Source of the DNA: Pantoea anthophila | Lineage (GTDB): Bacteria; Pseudomonadota; Gammaproteobacteria; Enterobacterales; Enterobacteriaceae | Assembly: GCF_006494375.1 (NCBI RefSeq) | Contig: NZ_VHIZ01000037.1 | Span: 62,001 to 126,000 of the forward strand | Length of the DNA stretch: 64,000 nt | Direction: 5' to 3' | Shown: positions 16,892-25,853 of the stretch, piece after piece | Position numbering within the stretch: the first letter of the stretch is position 1 | Layout of the letters: every line of letters begins with the position of its first letter | Notes under the pieces: model-generated | What the model was told of the DNA's origin: nothing | The model's input: the letters and a program-made list of their open reading frames with translations, nothing else | Database searches by the model: none | Program-made: the position numbers and the translations under genes

Positions 16892-18001
16892 ATGAAAAAT
16901 ATACTCATTACCGGGTCAACAGGTTTTTTAGGCGGCGCTGTCGTCGCCCGTTTATTGCAGAACAGTCCCAGGGACAGACTGCTGCTCCTTGTCAGAGGCG
17001 AAAATGTTGAGGAGGGGGTAAACCGCGTTAAAACAAACCTAAAAAACTTTGGGTTAGATGAGTCATTAATCAGCACGATAGAGAGTGAAAATATCATTCT
17101 GGGCGACCTCGCCTTCACGGAAAACTTTATCCACGACACGCGCCTTGACGACGTGACGCACGTGATTAACTGCGCCGCCGTCGCATCCTTTGGCAATAAC
17201 CCCTTTATCTGGAAAGTGAATGTTGAGGGCACGTTTCAGTTTGCCGAGCGCATGAGCCGCGTTGCGGGGCTGAAGAAGTTTATCCACGTGGGTACGGCCA
17301 TGTCCTGCGCCCCGGAACCGGGATCGCTGGTGACCGAGAGCGAGCTGGACTCCAGCCGCGATCAGCACGTTGTCGAGTACACCTGGAGTAAGGCCTCAAT
17401 TGAAAAACTGATGACGGAAAAGCTGCCCGGGCTGCCGCTGGTTATCGCGCGTCCTTCGATTGTCGTGGGCCATTCCGATCAGGGTTGTCTGCCATCAGCC
17501 AGCATTTTCTGGGTGTTCCGGATGGTGCTGGCGCTGGGTAAATTCACCTGCGAACTTGGCGATCGGATTGATGTGGTGCCGGTTGATTACTGCGCAGAGG
17601 CACTGGTACTGCTGCTTGATGCGGAAGCGGTGATCAACGAGGTCATTCACATTTCTGCCGGGGCGCAGAGCAGTGTCACCTTCGCGGAAATTGACGAGGC
17701 GATGGCCAGAGCATCCGGTGAAAAAGCCCTGGGACCGGATTATCAGAAGGTCTCCTATAAACACCTGGCGGAGAGCAGAAGAACCTTTAAAGATCTGTTC
17801 GGGCCCTGTAACGAACGCATCATGCTGCGAGCCATGAATTTATATGGTCATTTTTCCAATCTGAATGTGGTCTTTGATAATTCAAAATTACTGCAGCTGG
17901 GAATGAGCAGGCCTTCACGCTTCACCGATTATCTGGATCGCTGTGTGGTGACGACGCGCAATTCCACGATTGCAGAACTGATGCAGGTGGACTTTAAATA
18001 G
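16892..18001 (+). CDS. Extended SDR, thioester-reductase/fatty-acyl reductase-like
   Basis: 369 residues. The N-terminal Rossmann motif TGSTGFLGGAVVARLL and VINCAAVASF...VNVEGT, with YTWSKASIEKL as the YxxxK-like catalytic site (Y..SK), match the NAD_binding_4 (male-sterility/thioester reductase) group. Such enzymes reduce acyl thioesters or act on isoprenoid and sterol-like substrates. No carrier protein, NRPS or acyl-CoA ligase is nearby, so the substrate is unknown. Preceded by an AT-rich region and followed by a shared terminator. Confidence 0.72.
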   Translation: MKNILITGSTGFLGGAVVARLLQNSPRDRLLLLVRGENVEEGVNRVKTNLKNFGLDESLISTIESENIILGDLAFTENFIHDTRLDDVTHVINCAAVASFGNNPFIWKVNVEGTFQFAERMSRVAGLKKFIHVGTAMSCAPEPGSLVTESELDSSRDQHVVEYTWSKASIEKLMTEKLPGLPLVIARPSIVVGHSDQGCLPSASIFWVFRMVLALGKFTCELGDRIDVVPVDYCAEALVLLLDAEAVINEVIHISAGAQSSVTFAEIDEAMARASGEKALGPDYQKVSYKHLAESRRTFKDLFGPCNERIMLRAMNLYGHFSNLNVVFDNSKLLQLGMSRPSRFTDYLDRCVVTTRNSTIAELMQVDFK

Positions 18002-18061
18002 CAGAGTCCGGGCGTGGATGGCTGGGGTATTGAGCTCAGGAGTTGATGTGAAAATGAAAAA

Positions 18062-18081
18062 GCGCTTCCGGAGGGAAGCGC
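18062..18081. terminator. Bidirectional terminator
   Basis: GCGCTTCC (18062-18069) pairs with GGAAGCGC (18074-18081) with a 4-base loop. An A run on the left and TTATTTT on the right let it serve both convergent genes. Confidence 0.75.
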
Positions 18082-18088
18082 GTTATTT

Positions 18089-20275
18089 TCAGAAGGTGAA
18101 CGTCAGACCGGCATAATAGGCACGACCCGGTTCATTATACGTTGAAGCCCCGTCAGCTTCGCGATACAGCTGTTTATCCAGCAGATTATTAATCCCGGCA
18201 TTGGCGCGCAGGTTTTTTGTAATATCATAATTAAAGTTAATGCCAAAGACAGAATAAGCACCTACTTCACGATCAGACATCGATCCATTTTCCGTCCGCG
18301 ACTCGGCATGGCGGCGCGGTTTCTGACGCCCATACATCGTCCAGTTCAGGTCAGTCGAGAAATCCTGCGTAACCTGCCAGTCGAGCAGGGTATTAATGGT
18401 ATATTTCGGGATGATCGACAGCGGGTTTCCGGTCTCCTTATCCTTAGACTCGATCATATAGGTGGCATTAGTGCGCCACTCCAGTGTGTCCCGTACCAGC
18501 GGGATCGTGACGTTACCCTCCAGCCCCTCAACCACCGCTTTGCCGCCGTTACTCCATTGCAGAATATTATTGCCATTGGAGGCGTAGCCCAGCACCTCGG
18601 TACCGGAGACGATTTTGTTTTTATAGTCATTGCGGAACCAGGTGATCCCCGCAATATATCCCTGCTCGCTGTACTCAATACCCAGCTCTTTATTAACGCT
18701 GACTTCAGGATCAAGATTTTCATTACCCAGCAGATAGCAGCTGCCGCGCGCAACATTGACCGGACAGCCGTTGCCCCGGGTCGCCAGTAAATAGCCTTCA
18801 CTGGACTGATAGAGGTTGGGGGCTTTAAAAGCACGGGCAATACCCGCCTTCAGCGTAAAACTGTCGCCCAGTCCCTGCGAGATATTCAGCGACGGACTCC
18901 AGTTAGCGCCGAACGTATCGTGATAATCAAAGCGCAATCCGGGGATCACTTCAGTGCTGTCCGTCAGGGCGATGTTATCTTCAACGTAGAGGGAGCTGAG
19001 CGTGGCGCTGTTTTTACTGTTACGACTGCCGGGGTCACCACTGACTCCATTGATCGAAACGCCTGGCGCACGGGTGCCGTTCATGGAGTTGGGATCGTTC
19101 AGCTCATCCCGGTTCCACTCGGCGCCCAGCGTCACGGTCTGCTCACGCAGCAGCTCCTTGGGGAAGCTGATCTCTCCGCCAGCACGATAACTGTCGAAAC
19201 GGCTGGTCGAAAAGGTTCTGCTGTTGATCCGGCCTTCACCTGAACCGGCTGTGCCTTCGTTCAGGCGGGTATTGTTGGTTTTTTCATAGTTGAAGGTGAG
19301 TTTCGACTGTCCCCAGTCCCAGATCCCATTGTGGGCAAGCCCCCAGGTCTGACGGTAGAGCCGGTTGGTCTCCGCGCCATCGAGCGATTCGATCAGCGCA
19401 TTACCGGCCCCGTTGCTGTACTGCGTATCACCGGCATAGATATTGCCCTGGCGGCTATAGCCGTAACTGAAATCCAGCACCTGAAGCGGCGTGATCTTCC
19501 AGGAGAGCACGCTGTTAATGTCTTTGTTGCGTACACCTTCACGACCGGCGGCAGCCGAGCCGTTCTGCGACTGGTTAATATCGAAGGCATCACTGTCGGT
19601 TTTGTTGATATTGCCATAGAGACGCATGGTCAGCGCATCGCCTGCCAGTGGCCCGCTCAGATTGAAGTTGGCGCGGCGCGTTGCACCCTCTTTATTATCT
19701 TCCGGCTGGTTGGTGTAGAGCGACAGCGAACCGCTCCAGTGATCGGTGGGACGTTTGGTAATGATGTTCACCACACCGCCGGCCGCGCCGGAACCATAGC
19801 GGGCTGCCGCCGGTCCGCGAATGACTTCAATCCGCTCGACCATTTCGGGTGGCACCCAGTTAGAGTCACCGCGGGAGTCACGCTCGCCGCGCCAGCTGTA
19901 TCGAACCGAATTGCGTGACGTGGCAGGAACGCCATCGATCAGAATCAGGGTGTTTTCCGGCCCCATGCCGCGAATGTCGATCTGGCGATTATTGCCGCGC
20001 ACACCGTTAGCACTGTTGCCGGTAAGATTAACACCCGGCATTTTGCGGATAATATCGGAGAGGTCATTGACCGGCGGATTCTTTCTGATGTCCTGCGCGG
20101 TGATCACCGATACCCCCGGCTGCTGCTTTAACTCCTCTTCGGCGGTGACCAGCATGGTCTGATCGTCGGCCAGCTTCTCCGTCTCTTCCTGACTCGCCCC
20201 ATTGGCAGAAGTACTTAATACGCCAGCCAGCAGCAGCGCAGCAGGGCGTTTATGGACACGCATGGTTACATTCAC
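18089..20275 (-). CDS. TonB-dependent catecholate siderophore receptor, FepA/PfeA class
   Basis: 728 residues. A signal peptide (about 1-26) precedes a TonB-box-like segment (QTMLVTA) and a plug domain with long identity-like runs to FepA: GRGNNRQIDIRGMGPENTLI-type residues, NSVRYSWRGERD and ERIEVIRGPAAARYG. The barrel ends in the terminal aromatic FTF. FepA-class receptors import ferric enterobactin or its breakdown products. The GTG at 20275 is preferred because GGGAGA lies 7 bases upstream; ATG 20263 is too far from it. A Fur box lies upstream. No enterobactin synthesis gene is present, so it may take up xenosiderophores. Confidence 0.92.
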   Translation of the reverse strand: MNVTMRVHKRPAALLLAGVLSTSANGASQEETEKLADDQTMLVTAEEELKQQPGVSVITAQDIRKNPPVNDLSDIIRKMPGVNLTGNSANGVRGNNRQIDIRGMGPENTLILIDGVPATSRNSVRYSWRGERDSRGDSNWVPPEMVERIEVIRGPAAARYGSGAAGGVVNIITKRPTDHWSGSLSLYTNQPEDNKEGATRRANFNLSGPLAGDALTMRLYGNINKTDSDAFDINQSQNGSAAAGREGVRNKDINSVLSWKITPLQVLDFSYGYSRQGNIYAGDTQYSNGAGNALIESLDGAETNRLYRQTWGLAHNGIWDWGQSKLTFNYEKTNNTRLNEGTAGSGEGRINSRTFSTSRFDSYRAGGEISFPKELLREQTVTLGAEWNRDELNDPNSMNGTRAPGVSINGVSGDPGSRNSKNSATLSSLYVEDNIALTDSTEVIPGLRFDYHDTFGANWSPSLNISQGLGDSFTLKAGIARAFKAPNLYQSSEGYLLATRGNGCPVNVARGSCYLLGNENLDPEVSVNKELGIEYSEQGYIAGITWFRNDYKNKIVSGTEVLGYASNGNNILQWSNGGKAVVEGLEGNVTIPLVRDTLEWRTNATYMIESKDKETGNPLSIIPKYTINTLLDWQVTQDFSTDLNWTMYGRQKPRRHAESRTENGSMSDREVGAYSVFGINFNYDITKNLRANAGINNLLDKQLYREADGASTYNEPGRAYYAGLTFTF

Positions 20276-20321
20276 TTAGAAGTTCTCCCTGAATCGTTAA
20301 TGTATGTAAGCAAATGCGTAT

Positions 20322-20340
20322 GATAATGATAATAGTTCGC
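20322..20340 (-). promoter_or_regulatory. Fur box upstream of FepA-class receptor
   Basis: GATAATGATAATAGTTCGC keeps the first 12 positions of the 19-bp Fur consensus, and the wider AATGCG...CGCATT pairs as a dyad. It lies about 47-65 bases upstream of the receptor start, so iron repression is expected. Confidence 0.8.
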
Positions 20341-20496
20341 ATTGTATATCGCAGCAGGGCATCTTTACATTCCCGCATTCGCGATCGTGCTGTCGCCTCA
20401 GAGAGCGGCAAATTCGTGCAGAAAGCGTACAGGCGAGAGGCATCGGGTTCTGTGTCATGGCCCGTTTTAATTCTCAGATTTCATCAGAATGCGTTT

Positions 20497-20531
20497 CTGT
20501 GACTCCAGACTTAATAGGTCTGGAGTCACAG
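20497..20531. repeat. Perfect 14-bp inverted repeat with 7-bp spacer
   Basis: CTGTGACTCCAGAC (20497-20510) and GTCTGGAGTCACAG (20518-20531) are exact reverse complements around TTAATAG. It lies 50 bases upstream of the tyrosine recombinase gene. No T run follows on either strand, which speaks against a terminator. Size and shape recall lox/FRT crossover sites (two arms of about 13 bp and a 7-8 bp core), but an operator for the recombinase gene is equally possible. Confidence 0.6.
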
Positions 20532-20580
20532 CGACTGAGTCAGTAGAATGGCCCGCCTGTAGAGTGAACGGGAGAGTCAT

Positions 20581-21684
20581 GTGATCGATCGGACATCCAG
20601 CCCGGTGCGCTCCGCGCATGTCGGCCAGCACGTCATGATCTGGCTGGAGCAGGTTAAGGCCGCCTCGTTAGGTGAGCTGGATAACTTCGGGGATGAAGGA
20701 ACCGTAGAGCAGGTCATGAAGGTCTGGGTCAAACTGTCGCTGCTGATCAGCCGCCGCCGTCCGGAGATTGCCGTTTCTTCCCTGCTGAAACATGTTCTGC
20801 CCGGTATCGGTTCTCAGCCGCTGAAAAACCTGACGCGTCTGCGTCTCAACCGTCTCTATAACATCCTGATTGCGGAAGGGAAAAAGGAGGAGGCGCGGCG
20901 GGTCTTTGCACTGACGAAACAGTTTCTGGCCTGGGCCGAGATGCAGGGCTATCTCGATCACTCCCCGATTGCCTCAATGAAAAAGCGCGATGTGGCGGGC
21001 CGGGCATCACCGCCGCGCAGTCGCCAGCTGAGCGATGCGGAGATCTGGGTTTTCTGGCACGGGCTGGATAACTGGGCACTGTCGCAACAGGCGCGCTGGG
21101 CGCTGCGGTTGTGTCTGGTCAGCGCCCGGCGACCGGATGAGATTGTGCAGGCGCAGAAAGCGGAGTTTGATCTGCAACTGGAACTCTGGAAGCAGGGCAC
21201 CCGTAATAAATCGCAGCGGGAGCATGTGCTGCCAATCTCACCGCTGATGCGTCAGTGCATCGAGGCTCTGCTACAGGCCGCCGATCCGGACTCCCCCTGG
21301 CTGGTGCCCGCACCCCGCGATCCGCAGCAGCCGCTCTCTAAAGGCGCGCTCAATCAGGCGCTGCGCCGGATGATCCGCGCCCCGCGCGGGCTGGGACTGG
21401 AAGCCTTCACGCCGCGCGACCTGCGCCGCACCGCGCGATCCAAACTCTCTGCGCTCGACACGCCCAACGACGTTGCCCGCAAAATCATGAACCATGCGCT
21501 GGAAGGGATCGATCGGGTTTATGACACGCACGACTACCTGAGCCAGATGCGCATCGCCATGAACCGTTTTTCTGCTGCCGTTGAGCTGATCATCGCCTGC
21601 GAAAGTTATCATCAGCTGCAACACCGCTATGAGGGTGAAACCCTGTTACTCGACGAGCGGGCTATCATGGCGATGGCGCCCTGA
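20581..21684 (+). CDS. Tyrosine recombinase / phage-type integrase
   Basis: 367 residues. The N-terminal part (about 40-130) resembles a core-binding SAM-like domain. The catalytic domain shows Arg184 (SARRPDEI), Lys210 (RNKSQREHVLPIS), FTPRDLRRT with Arg282 and an Arg279 in place of the usual histidine of HxxR, His305 (MNHAL) and the nucleophile Tyr314 (RVYDTHDY). All other catalytic positions are present, so it is probably active. The start is a GTG with GGGAGA upstream. No phage genes or tRNA flank it. A role in plasmid dimer resolution or integration is inferred. Confidence 0.85.
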   Translation: MIDRTSSPVRSAHVGQHVMIWLEQVKAASLGELDNFGDEGTVEQVMKVWVKLSLLISRRRPEIAVSSLLKHVLPGIGSQPLKNLTRLRLNRLYNILIAEGKKEEARRVFALTKQFLAWAEMQGYLDHSPIASMKKRDVAGRASPPRSRQLSDAEIWVFWHGLDNWALSQQARWALRLCLVSARRPDEIVQAQKAEFDLQLELWKQGTRNKSQREHVLPISPLMRQCIEALLQAADPDSPWLVPAPRDPQQPLSKGALNQALRRMIRAPRGLGLEAFTPRDLRRTARSKLSALDTPNDVARKIMNHALEGIDRVYDTHDYLSQMRIAMNRFSAAVELIIACESYHQLQHRYEGETLLLDERAIMAMAP

Positions 21685-21692
21685 CAGGACCG

Positions 21693-22271
21693 TCAGAAGT
21701 GGTAACGCAGCCATGCAAAGTAGACGTTGCCGTTATTGTGCGTGCCGGGGATGTAGGTCATCTGGAAATCGAGATCGCCATAGCCGATGGCGGCAAGCGG
21801 CAGTATCGCCGGCACCGGGATGTAATCCCAGTTGTGACGGGCCGTCACACCGGCGGTATAACCCGCGCCCCAGTGGAAATTCTGATCGGCCAGCGGACGC
21901 CACGTCGCCACCCAGCCGTAGCCGCCAAAGGGCTCCCACTTATTAAAGGAGTCCTTGAACGCCATTAAGTAGATACCGTTCCAGTTGCCTTTCTCATCGT
22001 AGCGGGAGATACCGCCACCGGCGCCCCAGGGCCTTTCATTATATCTATCAATATGTTCCCGGTCGTAGGTCGCACGGTTGTGCCACGTGATAGCGGGCAG
22101 GTAAAAATCGATACCCTGTGGCTGCTGCCAGGTTGTGGCAACGTTATTGCTGAAGGTGTTCCAGCCAGCACTGACATTCTGCACCAGTGTGGCAGACCAG
22201 GCAGAATGGGCTGAAAACAGACTCAAAACGGTCGTCGTCATCAGCGCATTGAAAAGGGATGTTTTGCGCAT
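21693..22271 (-). CDS. pagP: Lipid A palmitoyltransferase PagP
   Basis: 192 residues. A signal peptide ends around AWSA. The mature eight-strand outer-membrane barrel has the active-site histidine in ITWHNRATY and the Asp-Ser pair in [18 protein letters not shown]. PagP transfers palmitate from phospholipid to lipid A, which raises resistance to cationic peptides. AGGAATT precedes the ATG by 8 bases. It is convergent with the recombinase gene, 8 bases apart, so the two are not cotranscribed. PhoPQ control is usual in the family; I did not identify a PhoP box. Confidence 0.93.
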   Translation of the reverse strand: MRKTSLFNALMTTTVLSLFSAHSAWSATLVQNVSAGWNTFSNNVATTWQQPQGIDFYLPAITWHNRATYDREHIDRYNERPWGAGGGISRYDEKGNWNGIYLMAFKDSFNKWEPFGGYGWVATWRPLADQNFHWGAGYTAGVTARHNWDYIPVPAILPLAAIGYGDLDFQMTYIPGTHNNGNVYFAWLRYHF

Positions 22272-22528
22272 GTGCGAATTCCTGCAATCTCTGGTGTTTA
22301 ATAAGGTAATAAAAGGGTTAAGGCGGGTATTGTGGCATGAAGAGTGACAACTTCAGGTCAATGAACGGCCCTTACGGGATATTATAGTGACGGTAAGCGA
22401 AACGGCACCCGAATTTTTCTGATAAAGCCGCCGGGATTTATCGGGCAGCTTTTCCCATCTCCCTCGTCCCGGCTTCTCCGGCACCGATCATTTCCTGAAA
22501 AAACCGGCATCATCTGTTAACAAAATCT

Positions 22529-22547
22529 TGCAATGAAAATCGCAATG
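22529..22547 (+). promoter_or_regulatory. Possible Fur box upstream of fhuE
   Basis: The 19 bases match the Fur consensus at 11 positions (core AATGA-AATC). It lies about 160 bases before fhuE in a 434-base gap (22272-22705) that otherwise shows only AT-rich non-coding sequence. Confidence 0.35.
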
Positions 22548-22705
22548 CGTATATTTCTCATTTGCTTTAAAGATTTATCACACCCGCCTCAGGCGCACAG
22601 GGAAAACGTTTCTGGTTCCTCAAACCAAAATCAGGGCAGCGATGTCCGCAGGATGCACGGTCGTGACAGTGGCAGATAAAAATCATAAAGATAACTGAGG
22701 AATAA

Positions 22706-24928
22706 ATGAACGCATTTGAATTTCAGCGTGCCGGGGAAACGGGCGCGACGGCTTCGCACCGCCTGTTCCGCCTCTCCCTGCTGGCTGCCCTGGTTGCCAC
22801 CTCACTGGGACAGAACGTGGCCCGTGCCGCAGAAAGCGCGGCACCCGCCGTCAGCGATGAGCAGACCCTCACCGTCAGCGCCTCTGCCGATGACGGCGTG
22901 ACAACGTCACCTGCCACCGATTACAGCGTACCGGTTACCCGTGCAGGGACAAAAATGCTCGGTACCGTGCGGGATGTGCCACAGTCTGTCAGCATCGTCA
23001 GTTCGCAACGGATGGCTGACCAGCAACTGCAGTCGCTGGATGACGTTCTGGCTAACACCACCGGTATCCGCGGCGTCAGTGTCGATATGGATCGCACCAG
23101 CTACTACTCCCGCGGCTTTTTGATCGACAACTATATGGTCGATGGTATTCCGACCGCATTTGCCGAGCGCTGGAATCTGGGTGACGCGCAGACCGACATG
23201 GCGCTCTATGAGCGTGTTGAAGTGGTGCGCGGGGCAACCGGTCTGCTGACCGGTCCGGGCAATCCCTCGGCCGCCATTAACATGGTGCGCAAACATGCGG
23301 ACAGCAAAACGTTCGGCGGCACCGTCTCCGCCAGCTACGGCAGCTGGAACAAACAGCGTTATGTGGCCGATCTCTCGGCACCGCTCAGTGACAGCGGCAA
23401 TGTCCGTGGCCGGCTGATCGCGGGCTGGCAGGATAACAACAGTTTCATTGAGCGCTACGGCGCTAAAAAACAGTTTATCTATGGCGTGGTTGATGCCGAC
23501 CTGACCGACTCTGCCACGCTCTCGGTCGGGTATGAGTTCAGCCAGGTTAACACCGATTCCACGATGTGGGGGGGCGCGCCGCGCTGGTATACCGACGGAA
23601 CGCAGATCCACGCCCGTCGCGGCTATAACACCGCGCCTGACTGGGCCTACAACGACAAAGAGAACCGCAAGCTCTTCGTCAACCTGAAACAGGACTTCGC
23701 TAACGGCTGGAACCTGACGCTGAACGGCACGCACAATGAGATGCGTCTGGACAGTAAGCAGATCTATCTCGATGGCTTCTTCGATCGCAACAGCGGCGCG
23801 GGTGTCTCCTCCTATGCCAACTACCCGGTGGTGGGCGGGACCGGTTACAACACCGGAAAACGCAAGGTGGATGCGGTCGATGCCTTTGCCAGCGGCCCTT
23901 ATGAGCTGCTGGGACGTCAGCATGAGCTGATGGTAGGCGTCAGTTACAGCCGTCAGGATAATAAATATTTCAGTACGTTTGAGAACATCTCCCCTGAATC
24001 GCTGGGCAACTTCAACGATTTTAACGGCCAGTATCCGGAATCGGCCTGGACACCGCGCCTGCCGGCCAGCGATACCCAGCTGGTGCACCAGAAGTCGACC
24101 TATATGGCGACCCGCCTGTCGCTGGCCGATCCGCTGCATCTGATCCTCGGCGCCCGTTACACCAACTGGAATCGCGAAACACCCGGCGGTGAGATGGAGA
24201 AGAACAACACCACGCCGTATGGCGGTCTGATTTATGACTTCGCCGAAAACTGGTCTGCCTACGCCAGCTACACCTCGGTATTCCAGCCGCAGGATTATCG
24301 CGATGTCAGCGGGGCGTACCTGTCGCCGGTGATCGGCAAAAACTATGAGGCCGGTCTGAAATCAGACTGGATGAATAGCCGCTTCACCATCTCACTTTCC
24401 GTGTTCCGCACCGAACTGGATAATGTCGGTGAAGCCACCACGCAGATCGTTCAGGGTTCCGGCGATGTGGCCTATATTGGCCGCAAAGGCGTGGTAAGTC
24501 GCGGCGTGGAGTTTGAGGTCAACGGCGCATTAACCGATGACTGGCAGATGACCTTTGGCGGCACGCGCTACATCGCAGAAAACCGCGATGGCACGACGTT
24601 CAATCCGCAACTGCCACAGACCAGCTTCAACCTCTTCACCAGCTACCGTCTGCCTGCTCTGCAGGCGCTGACGCTGGGCGGCGGCGTCAACTGGCAGACG
24701 CACATCTGGAACGATGTCGGTGCACCGGAAGGCAATGGCACCTGGCGGGCGCGTCAGGGCAGCTACGCGCTGGTTGATCTCTTTGCCCGCTATCAGGTGA
24801 ATAAAAATCTGTCGCTGCAGGGTAACCTGAATAACCTGTTCGACAAGGCGTATGACACCAGCGTCGCCAGTTCGGTGGTCTACGGCGAGCCGCGTAATTT
24901 CTCGGTCACCGCCAGCTACACCTTCTGA
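22706..24928 (+). CDS. fhuE: TonB-dependent hydroxamate siderophore receptor FhuE
   Basis: 740 residues, close to E. coli FhuE along its whole length: signal peptide to about 41, TonB-box-like EQTLTVSA, then AGTKM, DVPQSVSIVSSQRM, YYSRGF-IDNYMVDGIPT and RVEVVRGATGL in the plug. Barrel strands include HLILGARYTNW, WSAYASYTSVFQPQ and the C-terminal FSVTASYTF. FhuE takes up coprogen, rhodotorulic acid and related hydroxamates; in this setting ferrioxamine made by the nearby dfo cluster is a plausible ligand. AGGAATAA precedes the ATG. Confidence 0.93.
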   Translation: MNAFEFQRAGETGATASHRLFRLSLLAALVATSLGQNVARAAESAAPAVSDEQTLTVSASADDGVTTSPATDYSVPVTRAGTKMLGTVRDVPQSVSIVSSQRMADQQLQSLDDVLANTTGIRGVSVDMDRTSYYSRGFLIDNYMVDGIPTAFAERWNLGDAQTDMALYERVEVVRGATGLLTGPGNPSAAINMVRKHADSKTFGGTVSASYGSWNKQRYVADLSAPLSDSGNVRGRLIAGWQDNNSFIERYGAKKQFIYGVVDADLTDSATLSVGYEFSQVNTDSTMWGGAPRWYTDGTQIHARRGYNTAPDWAYNDKENRKLFVNLKQDFANGWNLTLNGTHNEMRLDSKQIYLDGFFDRNSGAGVSSYANYPVVGGTGYNTGKRKVDAVDAFASGPYELLGRQHELMVGVSYSRQDNKYFSTFENISPESLGNFNDFNGQYPESAWTPRLPASDTQLVHQKSTYMATRLSLADPLHLILGARYTNWNRETPGGEMEKNNTTPYGGLIYDFAENWSAYASYTSVFQPQDYRDVSGAYLSPVIGKNYEAGLKSDWMNSRFTISLSVFRTELDNVGEATTQIVQGSGDVAYIGRKGVVSRGVEFEVNGALTDDWQMTFGGTRYIAENRDGTTFNPQLPQTSFNLFTSYRLPALQALTLGGGVNWQTHIWNDVGAPEGNGTWRARQGSYALVDLFARYQVNKNLSLQGNLNNLFDKAYDTSVASSVVYGEPRNFSVTASYTF

Positions 24929-24940
24929 TCGCACTCCATG

Positions 24941-24968
24941 AAAACGCCTCAGACGGGGCGTTTTTTTT
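24941..24968 (+). terminator. Terminator after fhuE
   Basis: AAAACGCC pairs with GGGCGTTT across a short loop and runs into eight T. Confidence 0.8.
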
Positions 24969-24983
24969 CGGATCATGCCGCCT

Positions 24984-25853
24984 TCAGGCAAAACGCAGCG
25001 CCAGATTAAAGCCCTCTCCGGACGCCACGACAATCGCCTCAGCCTGCTCGTGGAACAGAATATTCCCTGCCAGCAACGCGTTTTTCACCAGGGCGAGATC
25101 GGTTGTGACAAACCCCAGCGCCACCATCCGGGCGCTGCCATCATAATCCTCCGGCAACGGGCCGAAGCGCTGTTGCGCATAGTCAGCGGAGGCAAAGCGT
25201 ACCGTGGCAGCCCCGGCGCGCAGCACGAAAGCGCCTTCCGGACAGGCGAGAACCTTTGCGGCACCAAAAAGCCGGCTGTAGACCTGCGCCGCGTGCGCCG
25301 GGTCCTGAGCGACGATGACAAACTCACTGATATTTTGCACCCCATTGGGATGGCGCTGCCAGGCGGGCTGCCACACCGTGTCCGGCGTCAGATGCTCGCA
25401 GAAAAAGGATCGTCCATTGGGGATCAGTGAGGCACGCAGCCGCACGGTCCGGAAGTGCGCTTCACTGACCGAGCCATCCGGCAGGGTCACCGGCCGCCAG
25501 AAGGCGGCAGGCGGGTCGCCATCCAGATCCTGTCTTTCCAGGTGCAGAAACTCACTCTCTGCATCGCTGCTTTTCCACACCAGTCCGCTTAGTCCCAGCG
25601 GTGAATTCCACAGGTCGGCACGCTGGCTGCCTTTGCCGGGCTCATAGCCGAGCAGTTCCAGATAATTTTCGCCAAAAATAGCCAGATGATTGCTCGATCC
25701 CAGCGAGTGGTGGCCCCGCTCGGTGAGCTGAAAGCCGAGCCGCCGGAAGCGGGCGCTGGCGTTATCCAGCTGGTCGGCCACATTAATGACCGCGTGGTCG
25801 AGAACCGGTTGCGGCACCGGAACAGCGATCGTCGTACGCTTTTTTTTCGTCAT
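24984..25853 (-). CDS. VOC family protein (Glyoxalase_3-like)
   Basis: 289 residues. The start DHAVINVADQLDNASARFRRLGFQLTERGHHSLGSSNHLAIF is the usual first beta-alpha-beta-beta-beta unit with the conserved GSSNHL(A/I)IF of the Glyoxalase_3 (PF13468) group; a second half repeats the fold from about 165. Activity is unknown. Its ATG overlaps the TGA of the upstream M20 hydrolase (ATGA), so the two are translationally coupled and likely share a pathway. Confidence 0.78.
   Translation of the reverse strand: MTKKKRTTIAVPVPQPVLDHAVINVADQLDNASARFRRLGFQLTERGHHSLGSSNHLAIFGENYLELLGYEPGKGSQRADLWNSPLGLSGLVWKSSDAESEFLHLERQDLDGDPPAAFWRPVTLPDGSVSEAHFRTVRLRASLIPNGRSFFCEHLTPDTVWQPAWQRHPNGVQNISEFVIVAQDPAHAAQVYSRLFGAAKVLACPEGAFVLRAGAATVRFASADYAQQRFGPLPEDYDGSARMVALGFVTTDLALVKNALLAGNILFHEQAEAIVVASGEGFNLALRFA

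Noticed and set aside
18089-20275. FepA-class receptor as FoxR for ferrioxamine
   Set aside because: Plug-domain motifs match the FepA/PfeA catecholate receptors, not the FoxR/FhuA hydroxamate type.
20497-20531. Inverted repeat as a transcription terminator
   Set aside because: No T run on either side, and no gene end lies close upstream on the plus strand.
22907-24139. 410-codon open frame on the strand opposite fhuE
   Set aside because: It is the antisense shadow of a clear FhuE gene with high-GC codons; no ribosome site and no recognisable protein features.
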